Shown in pieces: positions 7,832-15,445 of a stretch of DNA of 64,000 nt. The position numbers and the translations under genes are program-made. Origin of the DNA: Limnoglobus roseus (GTDB lineage Bacteria > Planctomycetota > Planctomycetia > Gemmatales > Gemmataceae); assembly GCF_008254045.1 (NCBI RefSeq), contig NZ_CP042425.1:6994163-7058162 (forward strand), read 5' to 3'. Every line of letters starts with the position of its first letter. Positions within the stretch are counted from its first letter, which is position 1. Under the pieces are notes generated by a model. The model was not told the DNA's origin. It saw nothing but the letters and a program-made list of their open reading frames with translations, and did not search any database.

Positions 7832-8523
7832 TCTAACGCCCAGCAGCCTTTGACGTGGGGGCCGTCGCTTCGCAGGTGGTTTAGAAGGTCGGCGTTCTCG
7901 CACCCCGCGTCTTCGAGGGCGTCGGCGAGAATCGGCAGTCGGTCGAAGGCGCGGTCGGCGTAGATCCCTTCCGCGAGGCCGACGGCGGTGGTGGTGAGCC
8001 AGGATGGGGAGAAGGTGACGGGGCGGAACGGGTTGCCGAAGATGTCCCGATAGATAAAGCCCGTACCTTGCAGTATGTCGTTTCTAGCCTCTTGAGTCAG
8101 TTTAGCGGCAGGCGTCTCGTCAAGCTCAGGTCCGTCGAACCCCAACATACAGACTTTGAAAACGAGTCCTGCACCGATCTGGGCCACCTCGGCAGCGGCA
8201 GCTAATTTGAACGCTTCCTTCACGAACTGACGGGCTTTTCCATGCGCTTCGCTCAAGTGCGTATCGGCCTTCTGCTGAAGTTCCGAAAGGGCGATACGGG
8301 CCGCGTCAGCAATCCGCTTTAGTTCCTGAAGATTAGCCAACCCATCTGCGGCTCGCTCAGCCGCATCAACCAAATCTCGACTACGCTGGTCAACCAGCAG
8401 ATTCCAACAGTTTCGACTCTGAGCGACCTCGACAAGCTCAATTTTGCGGTCAATCATTCTCCCTTGCAGGAAGTTCCGCATCGGCGTCGGATCGTTCGCC
8501 GCCAGCCATTCCGCTTCCGTCAT
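7810..8523 (-). CDS. Gemmata-type paralogous family protein (237 aa)
   Basis: It starts MTEAEWLAANDP and ends CWALDLVLGKE. From memory this N- and C-terminal signature recurs in many Gemmata-type proteins of unknown function, and the stretch near 155-215 (RDIFGNPFRPV, then AFDRLPILADALEDAGC) is the conserved core. The N-terminal half is helical with a possible coiled coil (about 45-105). No membrane segment, signal peptide or catalytic motif is seen. It is opposite in strand to the rest of the element and less GC-rich around 8080-8520, so it may be cargo. The function is unknown. Confidence 0.6.
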   Translation of the reverse strand: MTEAEWLAANDPTPMRNFLQGRMIDRKIELVEVAQSRNCWNLLVDQRSRDLVDAAERAADGLANLQELKRIADAARIALSELQQKADTHLSEAHGKARQFVKEAFKLAAAAEVAQIGAGLVFKVCMLGFDGPELDETPAAKLTQEARNDILQGTGFIYRDIFGNPFRPVTFSPSWLTTTAVGLAEGIYADRAFDRLPILADALEDAGCENADLLNHLRSDGPHVKGCWALDLVLGKE

Positions 8524-9018
8524 CTCTCAGCCCCTCGGGACTCGATCACCTCAACGATACCAGACAGCAAGGGCGAGAAACAGTCTCGGAACGGACTCAA
8601 CCCTCTGGGACGCCGCCGCCTCTCAGATTCTGATCCAGGCGAAGGCGACGGTCGTCTACGGCGTCCGCGAGGTAGCGGTGCCCAAGCCCGCGACCCGGCT
8701 CCTGCGGCTGGTGAAGCTGACCCCCGGCGGGGACGCCGAAGGCGACTCTTACGACGTGGTGTGCGAGACGGGGGGACAGGGGCGACGAAGTAGGAGACGC
8801 AGATCGTGACGAAGACCCCGAGGGGACCCCGCCCCGGAGACGGCCCGCTGCTTCGATCAATTTCGGGACGCCCCGAAGACGATCTCGGCGTCTTTGAGGG
8901 CGACGGGCGGTTCAGGGGGAGCGGGCGTCACTGTCGGCAGAGTAGTTTTTGGGTGTGACACTTCTTCTTGACTGTCATAAACTACCAAAGTCCCGTCCCC
9001 CTAACAGGAACCGCTCCA
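8524..9018. other. Spacer with a gene remnant
   Basis: Apart from the remnant at 8603-8809 nothing is recognisable. The last 60 bases are AT-richer and precede the ribbon-helix-helix gene, so they probably carry its promoter, although I cannot name -35 and -10 boxes. Confidence 0.4.
8603..8809 (+). pseudogene. Fragment of a small unknown protein gene
   Basis: In one frame, LWDAAASQILIQAKATVVYG followed by VREVAVPKPATRLLRLVKL and SYDVVCE reads as ordinary protein. It breaks into Arg-rich nonsense (RRSRRRRS) just before its stop. No start or Shine-Dalgarno is present. It looks like the 5' and middle part of a short gene whose 3' end, possibly a cysteine-rich end in related proteins, has been lost. 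The identification is from pattern memory only. Confidence 0.3.
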
Positions 9019-9414
9019 ATGCCGAAAGAAATCGACCTGTCCGCGTTCATCAAGGAACTCAACGCCGCGAAGCCGGGTGCCTTCCACACGACGTACATGA
9101 AACTCCCGACGGGGGTGACGAAGAACCTCGCCAAACTCGCCCTCGACAACGGCGTCTCCCTCTCCTACCAGATCCGCAACTCGGTCGAAGAATACGTCGC
9201 CGCCCTCACCTCGGGCGTCTGTCTCAAGTTCGACCCGCCCCTCCTCGCCCACTTGGACTTGGCCGCCGAGAACCTCGGTTTGGACCGCCCCGCCCTCGTC
9301 TCGCTCATCGTCGCCGAACACATCACGGACTACCTGACGAAGAGCCTCGGGAAGCTGGAGCAGCGGAAGGAACTGGAATCGCGAATCAAGGCGGCGACGA
9401 AGCCCGCAAAGTGA
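9019..9414 (+). CDS. Ribbon-helix-helix-like regulator (131 aa)
   Basis: ATG 9019 has AGGA about 10 nt upstream. The segment MKLPTGVTKNLAKLALDNGV followed by a second helix (about 29-62) matches a ribbon-helix-helix fold: a short strand and two helices with hydrophobic spacing. A second similar unit appears at about 70-110 (FDPPLLAHLDLAAENLGLDR, then VSLIVAEHITDYL). The protein might therefore act as a single-chain pseudo-dimer. The C-terminus is basic. A strong terminator follows at 9435. Likely a DNA-binding repressor of the element. The assignment is by pattern only. Confidence 0.45.
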   Translation: MPKEIDLSAFIKELNAAKPGAFHTTYMKLPTGVTKNLAKLALDNGVSLSYQIRNSVEEYVAALTSGVCLKFDPPLLAHLDLAAENLGLDRPALVSLIVAEHITDYLTKSLGKLEQRKELESRIKAATKPAK

Positions 9415-9434
9415 GCTGACGACGATCGACACGG

Positions 9435-9470
9435 CGGCGGCTGGGAAATCCCAGCCGCCGTTTCTCATTT
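9435..9470 (+). terminator. Intrinsic terminator
   Basis: CGGCGGCTGGGA (9435-9446) and TCCCAGCCGCCG (9449-9460) form a perfect 12-bp stem with an AA loop, followed by TTTCTCATTT. It closes the regulator gene and isolates it from the next promoter. Confidence 0.75.
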
Positions 9471-9525
9471 CTGGACCCACCTCGAAGAATCGATCCGCTT
9501 GTCATTATCTTAACCATTTTAAGCA

Positions 9526-9554
9526 TTGACACATTATAACTTGTCTCTTACGAT
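9526..9554 (+). promoter_or_regulatory. Sigma-70-type promoter
   Basis: TTGACA (9526-9531), 17-nt spacer, TACGAT (9549-9554), within an unusually AT-rich stretch and 78 nt upstream of the start at 9633. A perfect -35 and correct spacing, with a 4/6 match to the -10 box. Confidence 0.55.
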
Positions 9555-9632
9555 GCTGGTGTCCCTTTACTTCGAACTGAGGCGGGGCCACTCGGCTGCG
9601 GACAAATCGAGATCCCCTACCCGGAGGCAGCG

Positions 9633-9944
9633 ATGCTGAGATTGCAGTCGAGCATTTTGATCGAAGGCGGCGAGATGATCTTTTCCGTCAACCTGCCCGC
9701 GAAAAGGGAGTCGATCGACGACCTCTTCCTCCTCGCCTGCCGGTGTCGCCGTCATCTGATTCCGATGGAAGTTCCTTCCCCCGACGACGCCGACTTCCGG
9801 CGCGAAGTTCAGCAGACGCTCACCCGTGCCGGATTCGCCCGCGACTGGTCAACGGTGGGGAACGCCTACGAGACGTGGCGGCCGAGAAGCAAGCCGCCGA
9901 TTCGATCGGCTCCCCGGAAGGGGGCAGCGAAGGCGGGGGCGTAA
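9633..9944 (+). CDS. Small basic protein of unknown function (103 aa)
   Basis: ATG 9633 has GGAGG five nt upstream. Residues 1-75 look like a compact alpha/beta domain (MIFSVNLPAKRESIDDLFLL). The C-terminal 25 residues are Pro/Arg/Lys/Ala-rich and probably disordered or nucleic-acid binding. It lies 49 nt before the sigma-like gene and under the same promoter, so it may be its partner or antagonist. That role is a guess from position. Confidence 0.45.
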   Translation: MLRLQSSILIEGGEMIFSVNLPAKRESIDDLFLLACRCRRHLIPMEVPSPDDADFRREVQQTLTRAGFARDWSTVGNAYETWRPRSKPPIRSAPRKGAAKAGA

Positions 9945-9993
9945 AGGCGACGGGGGGTGTCGAGTCGGAAACTCTGAGGAAGGGACGGGGCCG

Positions 9994-10890
9994 ATGAATC
10001 AGGGGTGTGAACCAGAAACGGACGCGGTCGCAGACGTGCCGGATGACGTGAGGTCCGCGTTTATCAAACTCGAAGCGACCCAAGAGGCTGTCGATCAAGG
10101 ATACCAAGAGGATTTGGCGGTCGCGCCAGCCGGTATCACGGCCGAGCGACTGAGACAGATCCAAGATTTTCACTCGCGGCATCGTCGCGTATTGCTAATC
10201 TGGCCGGCGACGATGCGGAAGGAGAAAAAGTACAACGCCTTGACCGACGGCCTGAACCCAGACGAGGTTACACAAGCGCTTCAAGAGGGCTTGGCGTGGG
10301 CCGCTTACCTCTGGGAGAACGAGGGCGACGCCTTCTCCTTCGCTATGGGGTGCTGCTCGAACTATGTGAGAAAGGCGAGGAGTAGAAAGCTGGCCGAGCT
10401 GAACTGGCGGAAGGGCATCAACAAGCTCTTTCGGAAACGCCGCCGGAAACTGATTCAAGAAGCCGGGACCGATGAAAGTCTTCGCCTTACGTGGTCCTCA
10501 GACCCCCCCGCGCCCCTTCGGAAGTCAAAGCTACTGGAGAGTCTATCCGAACGGGACCGGGAGTTTTTGGTCCTGATCTACGAGGGCGACCTGGGGCCGA
10601 GCGAAGCTGCGAGACGGACGAAGACGAGTTGCGAGTACAACACGGCTTTGCGGCGAAAGAATAGGCTGCTCGCGCGACTCGGAAGAACCTTGTGCGAGTC
10701 CCTTCAAACCGTAATGTCTCGACCCGATTCGGAGTGGGAGTCGCACCCCATTTTTCGTCTGCTCAAAAACGCCTACGGCCGAGAGGGGGCGATTGACAGG
10801 ATACAAGAGTCGAGTTTGAAGTCGGAAGCCCCTGACGATTCGGACGATCTCGATCTCTCCGTCGAGACCGTGGCCCCGCCCTGTCACTAG
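9994..10890 (+). CDS. Sigma-70-like factor of the element (298 aa)
   Basis: ATG 9994 has GAGGAAGGG upstream; the longer frame from 9826 overlaps the previous gene and is not preferred. Residues 88-140 form helices like sigma region 2 (ALQEGLAWAAYLWENEGDAF, then NYVRKARSRKLAELNWRKG). Residues 179-235 carry a region-4-type helix-turn-helix (LLESLSERDREFLVLIYEG, then GPSEAARRTKTS). The acidic tail (about 270-298) is unusual. An element-encoded sigma-like protein would direct RNA polymerase to element genes, possibly the structural operon. It could alternatively be a non-sigma HTH protein of the same architecture. Confidence 0.55.
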   Translation: MNQGCEPETDAVADVPDDVRSAFIKLEATQEAVDQGYQEDLAVAPAGITAERLRQIQDFHSRHRRVLLIWPATMRKEKKYNALTDGLNPDEVTQALQEGLAWAAYLWENEGDAFSFAMGCCSNYVRKARSRKLAELNWRKGINKLFRKRRRKLIQEAGTDESLRLTWSSDPPAPLRKSKLLESLSERDREFLVLIYEGDLGPSEAARRTKTSCEYNTALRRKNRLLARLGRTLCESLQTVMSRPDSEWESHPIFRLLKNAYGREGAIDRIQESSLKSEAPDDSDDLDLSVETVAPPCH

Positions 10891-10910
10891 CCGACGCCCC
10901 GGAGATTCCC

Positions 10911-11443
10911 GTGACCCCCCCCCCCCCCCCCGACGCCCTCCTCGCCTCAGTCTTAGACGCCCCTGCCGACAACCTCCCCCGCCGCCTTCTCTGCTGAGAC
11001 TTCTGATGCCCTGCCCGCCGACTCTGTCGCCCCACCTCGCCCTCCGCCTTCGCGGCGTCGCCCCCGCGGGGAGTTGGACCCTCTCCGTCTCCGCCGATTG
11101 CCTCCGCGACGGCGAGCGGTTGCAGTACAACCACGCGCGGTGGTCGTTCCGCCTCCGCGACGCGGCCCGCGGCGAGGTCGCCCGCGGCGACGAGGTGCTG
11201 GCCGCGCGGGGGATGGCCCGGCTCCGGGCGGGGTGGCAGGGCCTCCGGTACGGCCTCGCCGCCCTCGCCTTCGGCCTCGACCGCACCGGGGCGTCGCCGC
11301 CGGGGTTGATCGTCCGCGGCCCCGACCGGGTTCTCCTCGGCCTCGACGGCGGGGCCTGCGGCCCGGGAACCGCCCCGGACCGCGACGGGTGCTGGGGCCT
11401 CCTCGCCCGGCTGGGTCTGACGTGGCAGACGATTTCGGCGTAA
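10911..11443 (+). CDS. Putative phase-variable ORF, out of frame in this copy
   Basis: GTG 10911 has GGAG (10901-10904) six nt upstream and is followed at once by 17 C. With 17 C the frame ends after 28 codons (TGA 10995-10997). With one more C (or two fewer) the frame would run uninterrupted into the 145-aa frame that ends at 11443, giving 177 residues. That larger product is Arg/Leu/Gly-rich with no recognised domain. Its internal ATG (11006) has no convincing Shine-Dalgarno. The tract could equally be a sequencing error in an ordinary gene. Confidence 0.4.
10915..10931 (+). repeat. Homopolymer C17 tract
   Basis: Seventeen consecutive C beginning five bases after the first base of the start codon. 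Slippage here would switch the downstream frame on or off. Confidence 0.9.
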
Positions 11444-11455
11444 TAGTCGGCGAGG

Positions 11456-11479
11456 GCGACCGAGGCGGGCCTCGGTCGC
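11456..11479 (+). terminator. Hairpin, probable terminator
   Basis: GCGACCGAGG (11456-11465) pairs perfectly with CCTCGGTCGC (11470-11479) around a CGGG loop, 12 nt after the stop at 11443. It lacks a T-run, so termination is likely but not certain. Confidence 0.45.
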
Positions 11480-11623
11480 GGACGGCGACTAAGACGGCGA
11501 AGGCGACGCCGTCCCCGTTACCTGTACCGTGGGCCGGGGGACCGCTGGCGCTCGGCGGCGACCGCGATGAGCCCGACCCGGCCCCTCCTCCCACAGCACC
11601 AGCCCCGCCCTCGCAGCCGAAGA

Positions 11624-12841
11624 CTATCTCTGCGTCGCCTCGGGCGGCGGCGGCTCCTTCGGCTTCAGAGCCTTCTCCAGGGCCTCCGCCGCCGCTTGAG
11701 CGATCGCCGCGTCCCGTTCGGCGTAGACCAGGGTCGTGGTCGGTGAGGAGTGGCCGAGGAGGGCGCGGGCGGCGTCGAGACTGAGGAGGCGGCGAGTCTC
11801 CGTGGCGGCCCAGTGGCGGAGCTGGTTCGGGTGCCAGTGGGGAACCCCCGCTTTCTCGGCCGCGGCCTGGATCTGCTTCCCATACGCCCGGCTGTCGATC
11901 GGGAGCGCCCGCGTCGGGGAGAGGAAGACGAAGGCATCGGCCCCGCGGGCGACGGCGAGGTAGGGGGCGAGGAGCAGTCGGGCCGTCGAAGAGAGGGGAA
12001 TGAGCCGCTCACGCCCCAGGTACGCCTTCTTGTGGCGGAGGGGGCGAATCGCGACGGGCGTACCACCCCCGCCCCCCGGTCGAGGATCGTCCCAGACCAA
12101 GTCGCCGAAGCGAAGCTGCCGCACTTCCCCCGGCCGACCGCCGGTGAGGAGTTGGAGTTCGACGAGGTCGCGAACGACGGGGTTCAGTTCCTTCTGCGTC
12201 GCCCGCACGGTGTCGAGGGAGACGGAGAGGACCGGCGGTCGGTCGGGGGCGGCGGTGCGGCCGGGGCGGAGCGACTTTAGCCCCGCGAGGAGTACGACCG
12301 TCGGCTCGACGAGGCCCTCTTCGCTGAGCTGGCGAAGCCCGAACACGATTCGCCCCCAGCGCTGGTTGATGAGCTTCCGACACCACCCCCGCTTCACCAT
12401 CGCCTCGCGGACCTCGGCCCATTCGAGCCGGACGAGCGAGCCGATGGGCCGATCGCGGTGGAGTGTTACGAGCGGCTCCCAAGAGCGGTGGTGGTCTTCG
12501 ACTTCCCGCGAGACACGGCCGTCGGGGAGGCGGTAGTAATTGCGGCAGATCGCGGCCCAGCGATCGAAGCAGGCCCCGACGGTGGGGGAACTCGACGGCG
12601 AAGGGGTCGGCGTCGCCGGAGGGGTCGCAGAAGGCGAGGGAGTAGGTGATGGTTCCGCGGGGAGTCGCGGCGGCTTCGGAGAAGCCGGGGAGCCTAAGTT
12701 CGCGATCACCTCCGCGTAGAGTCTCCTCGACTCCGCGGATCCGTAGACGCCGAGGTAGATCACCTCGCGTTTGTCGCCCCGCCGGACGGTCACGTAAGCC
12801 TGATTCGTCGCCTTGTGTCGGCAGTAAGTTGGAAGACGCAC
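11624..12841 (-). CDS. Tyrosine recombinase / integrase (405 aa)
   Basis: Catalyses site-specific integration and excision of the left element. The N-terminal domain (about 5-45, with YLGVYGSAESRR) is shared with the other integrase in this window. Then come a Pro/Ser/Thr linker (51-86), a core-binding domain (about 90-195) and a catalytic domain. Catalytic residues are R236 (TGGRPGEV), K271 or K272, R342, H363 (LLGHSS) and nucleophile Y373 (LVYAE). The usual first histidine of HxxR is Asn (N339 in HPNQLRH). The start is GTG 12841. Its place at the element's right edge fits int adjacent to an attachment site. Confidence 0.85.
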   Translation of the reverse strand: MRLPTYCRHKATNQAYVTVRRGDKREVIYLGVYGSAESRRLYAEVIANLGSPASPKPPRLPAEPSPTPSPSATPPATPTPSPSSSPTVGACFDRWAAICRNYYRLPDGRVSREVEDHHRSWEPLVTLHRDRPIGSLVRLEWAEVREAMVKRGWCRKLINQRWGRIVFGLRQLSEEGLVEPTVVLLAGLKSLRPGRTAAPDRPPVLSVSLDTVRATQKELNPVVRDLVELQLLTGGRPGEVRQLRFGDLVWDDPRPGGGGGTPVAIRPLRHKKAYLGRERLIPLSSTARLLLAPYLAVARGADAFVFLSPTRALPIDSRAYGKQIQAAAEKAGVPHWHPNQLRHWAATETRRLLSLDAARALLGHSSPTTTLVYAERDAAIAQAAAEALEKALKPKEPPPPEATQR

Positions 12842-13164
12842 GCTTTGCTCCAGACCCTACGGCAGGGACTACAGCAGCGGAAGAGAGGGGACGGCGAAAA
12901 CGCCTAAGAAGGAGGGGGTCGGCCGCCGCCCCGTCGGAGGTTCACTCCGGGGCCGGCACAATTTCTGAGTTTGGCGGTTCCCCGGACTATGGTGCGACGA
13001 CAACTGCGGCAGCAGCGCCCACGGCAACAACGACGACGGCCACCATTGGGGTGGTTGTCGGCACGAAGTTGGTCGGGGTGAAGGTCATGTCACACGTTCG
13101 GGGAGGTTGTGGAATGAATATAGAACCGCTGGCGGGATTTGGCCAAGCGGAATTCCGTCTCGCG
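12842..13164. other. Junction spacer between element and host genes
   Basis: No larger gene. It should hold the right attachment site of the left element, but no tRNA or obvious direct repeat is visible. A 33-codon minus-strand frame is listed separately. Confidence 0.45.
12987..13088 (-). CDS. Possible 33-aa single-membrane-span peptide
   Basis: ATG at 13088-13086 opens a short frame reading MTFTPTNFVPTTTPMVAVVV followed by an Ala/Val helix and a stop. Fifteen or more consecutive small hydrophobic residues would make a transmembrane segment. No Shine-Dalgarno is evident, so expression is uncertain. Confidence 0.25.
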   Translation of the reverse strand: MTFTPTNFVPTTTPMVAVVVVAVGAAAAVVVAP

Positions 13165-13962
13165 TCAATACTTCGCGAGATCGCCCGCTCCCTTGCCGAG
13201 GCCGAGGCCGTCGATGACGGCCTTCGCGCCGTCCACCATGAACTTGAGTTCGCTGCTCACCGCGATGAATTGCCAGCCTTCGGCGATCCGCTTTTTTGCA
13301 TCCTCGGCGCTGAAGGTGTGAATGCCGGCCGGCACGCCAAGCCGTTTGCAGCCGGCGAGAATGTCCGCCAGTGCTTGCTGAAACGCCTCGGGGGTCGGGG
13401 GCTTACCGTCCGCAGATCGCATGCTCGCCATCAGGTCGTTCGGCCCAACGAACACGGCATCGACGCCGGGCACGGAATAAATGTTGTCGAAGTCGCGAAC
13501 GGCTTCGATGTGCTCGCACTGGAGGATGATGGCGACTTCGTCGTTCGCGCGGGCGTAGTAGTCAACCGGCGAAGCGTTCCAGTTCAAGGCGTGGACGCTC
13601 CCCCCAACGCTGCGGGTTCCCTGCGGCGGGTAAAGGCACGCCTCGACGGCCAGTTCTGCCTCCTTCCGCGAACAGACCATCGGCACGATGATGCCGTGAC
13701 CGCCGTTGTCGAGGACGCGCTTGATGTGGTCGTGCTTGTTGGCCGGCACGCGGGCCAAGGCGACACAGCCGGCGTCGGCGACCGAGCCGAACATGTGCGT
13801 GGCGGTTTCCATGCCGACGAGCGAGTGCTCGATGTCCACGCACAGCCAGTCGAAGCCGCTACGGGCCAGGAACCGGGCGGCCGTGATGTTGCCGAGCGAA
13901 AGCCAGGTGCCGACGGCGGGTTGGCCGGACTTCAACAATCGCTTGACGGGGTTCTCACGCAT
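13165..13962 (-). CDS. HpcH/HpaI family aldolase (265 aa)
   Basis: A class II, metal-dependent aldolase of the 4-hydroxy-2-oxoheptanedioate aldolase family. It cleaves 4-hydroxy-2-oxo acids to pyruvate (or a keto acid) plus an aldehyde. The TIM-barrel shows the family marks: DIEHS (catalytic His, about residue 45), RVPANK (substrate Arg, about 71), QCEHIEAVRD (metal Glu) and VFVGPNDLMASM (metal Asp and pyruvate loop, about 171-184). Normal length. It is the last gene of a minus-strand run that includes an old-yellow-enzyme reductase 55 nt upstream and a transporter, suggesting uptake and catabolism of a small organic substrate. Confidence 0.85.
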   Translation of the reverse strand: MRENPVKRLLKSGQPAVGTWLSLGNITAARFLARSGFDWLCVDIEHSLVGMETATHMFGSVADAGCVALARVPANKHDHIKRVLDNGGHGIIVPMVCSRKEAELAVEACLYPPQGTRSVGGSVHALNWNASPVDYYARANDEVAIILQCEHIEAVRDFDNIYSVPGVDAVFVGPNDLMASMRSADGKPPTPEAFQQALADILAGCKRLGVPAGIHTFSAEDAKKRIAEGWQFIAVSSELKFMVDGAKAVIDGLGLGKGAGDLAKY

Positions 13963-14017
13963 GGGAGAGGCCTGCTATGGGTAGGAGATTCCTAGCGTGG
14001 GTTATAGGAGTGCCCGG

Positions 14018-15445
14018 TCACTTCTTCACTTTCAGTTCCAGCACTTCCTTCCAGATTTCGCCGTAGGCCTCCTTGTCGAACGGCGGGCAACCGGTCGGGT
14101 ACTGGCCGAGGGGGTGGTTTTTCTCCCGCATCAGGGCCGTGCAATAGCTGAAGGTGCGGCAGACGCGCTTGCGGTCCATTTTGCCGTTGTCCTGAAGTTG
14201 CTTTACCCAATCGGGTTGGGCCAACGACGCTCGGCCGACGCCGACGAAGGTGATGCGGCCATCGCGTACGTTCGCCGCCCCGGCCTGTGGGAAGAACTCT
14301 TGCAAGTAGCTGTAGCCGGTGCCGACAATCGCCAGCCCGGGGTTTGCCCGCTGAACGGCCTCGGCACACTTGAAGTGCCGGTCCACGCCGGTGAGCGGGT
14401 GTTCCGGCGACTCGTAGCCGTCCGGCGGCGGGTACTCGAACGGCCGGCCGAAGTGCGGTTGCGCATACGGGTTGCCGAGCGCGACGTTCACGAGATCAAC
14501 GCCGAGGGTTCGCATCTCTTGCACCCAGCGAATCGGTTCCGCCAGGTCCGGCGTAAACGGATCGCTCTCGCTCATCCCCCAGCCATTGGCCAGTGGAGCC
14601 GTCCAGGGGTCGGGCTGCCCGTCGTCGTTGTCGCCCTTGTGGTAAGGGATGCTGTCGAAGCCGTTCATCCGGGTGGCCAGCAGTACATTGCTCGGCACGA
14701 CGGCCTTGAGTGCGGTGAAGATTTCCCGCGCCAGCCGCGTGCGGTTCTCGAAACTACCGCCGTAGGGGCCGGGCCGGTTGCGAGCGCCGAGCAACTCGTT
14801 AAGCAGGTAGCGGTGGCACTGTTTCACGTCGAGGAAGTCGAACCCGACTTCGACCGCGAGTTTCGCCGTGGCAACGTAGTCATCGACGAGTCGCTTCAAT
14901 TCGTCGTCGGTAATGATCGGGTAGTCGGCCGTCACTTTCTGCCCGGTCGCCTTGTTCACAACGGTTCGCGGATCAAGCAACGGGTCGTGAGTGGCGATAA
15001 TCGGCTTCACGCTGTACCGGCCGGAGTGCGTCAGTTGCAGGCCGAACAGCAAGTCCGAATCGTCGCCCAACGAATCCCGGTGGGCCTGCCGCGTTTGCTC
15101 GACGAGCTTCGCGAACTCGTCCCGCGTGCGGGGGTTCAGCGCGATCTGCCGCGGGTTGGCCCGGCCCTCGTCGTTGACGGCGCACGCCTCGCCCCAGATC
15201 AACTTCGCCCCGCCGCCGCCGAATCGCTGGTATCGGCGGAAGGTGAGTTCGCCCGGCGTGCCGTCGAGGTTGCCGTCGCAGCCTTCCATCGGGTGGATGC
15301 ACCAGCGGTTGCCGACGGTCCGCGTGCCCACCGTCACAGGTTGCGAGAGCGGCGAGAGGTCGTCGCTGAATCGTAGGTCGAGGTTCAGGCGGGCATTCTC
15401 GGCTTCCAGGTCGGCGGTCGTTTTGTACTTGAAGAACTTGGCCAT
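14018..15445 (-). CDS. Old-yellow-enzyme-type NADH:flavin oxidoreductase (475 aa)
   Basis: FMN-dependent reductase of the OYE / 2,4-dienoyl-CoA reductase barrel family. It shows the first strand and FMN contacts (HPMEGCDG), LIWGEACAVNDEGRANPRQI, the QLTHSGRYS segment, KQCHRYLLNELLGARNRPG with the active-site His/Tyr type pair, and a C-terminal FVGVGRASLAQPDWVKQL. The C-terminal 45 residues add three cysteines (VCRTFSYC, then TGCPP) where dienoyl-CoA reductases bind a 4Fe-4S cluster. Its start ATG overlaps the transporter stop as TGATG, so the two are translationally coupled. Confidence 0.85.
   Translation of the reverse strand: MAKFFKYKTTADLEAENARLNLDLRFSDDLSPLSQPVTVGTRTVGNRWCIHPMEGCDGNLDGTPGELTFRRYQRFGGGGAKLIWGEACAVNDEGRANPRQIALNPRTRDEFAKLVEQTRQAHRDSLGDDSDLLFGLQLTHSGRYSVKPIIATHDPLLDPRTVVNKATGQKVTADYPIITDDELKRLVDDYVATAKLAVEVGFDFLDVKQCHRYLLNELLGARNRPGPYGGSFENRTRLAREIFTALKAVVPSNVLLATRMNGFDSIPYHKGDNDDGQPDPWTAPLANGWGMSESDPFTPDLAEPIRWVQEMRTLGVDLVNVALGNPYAQPHFGRPFEYPPPDGYESPEHPLTGVDRHFKCAEAVQRANPGLAIVGTGYSYLQEFFPQAGAANVRDGRITFVGVGRASLAQPDWVKQLQDNGKMDRKRVCRTFSYCTALMREKNHPLGQYPTGCPPFDKEAYGEIWKEVLELKVKK

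Larger units (their letters stand above)
1..12990. mobile_element. Prophage-like integrative element, right part only
   Basis: A run of short, tightly spaced plus-strand genes (679-6059) with a tail-tube-like protein and a -1 frameshift site is followed by a sigma-like factor, small DNA-binding proteins and a tyrosine recombinase at 11624-12841. None of these resemble the housekeeping genes that start at 13165. The left boundary is outside the window. The right boundary is placed in the gap between the integrase and the aldolase gene, but I could not identify an attachment repeat. The element could be a temperate phage, a phage remnant or a domesticated particle locus. No terminase, portal or capsid gene is visible, so completeness cannot be judged. 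Confidence 0.6.

Noticed and set aside
11074..11784. A plus-strand 236-codon Arg/Pro-rich frame
   Set aside because: Overlaps the 145-codon frame and the integrase 3' end; composition typical of a shadow frame.
12646..13995. A 449-codon plus-strand frame across the integrase start and the aldolase gene
   Set aside because: It runs antisense to two recognised genes and reads as low-complexity; a GC by-product.
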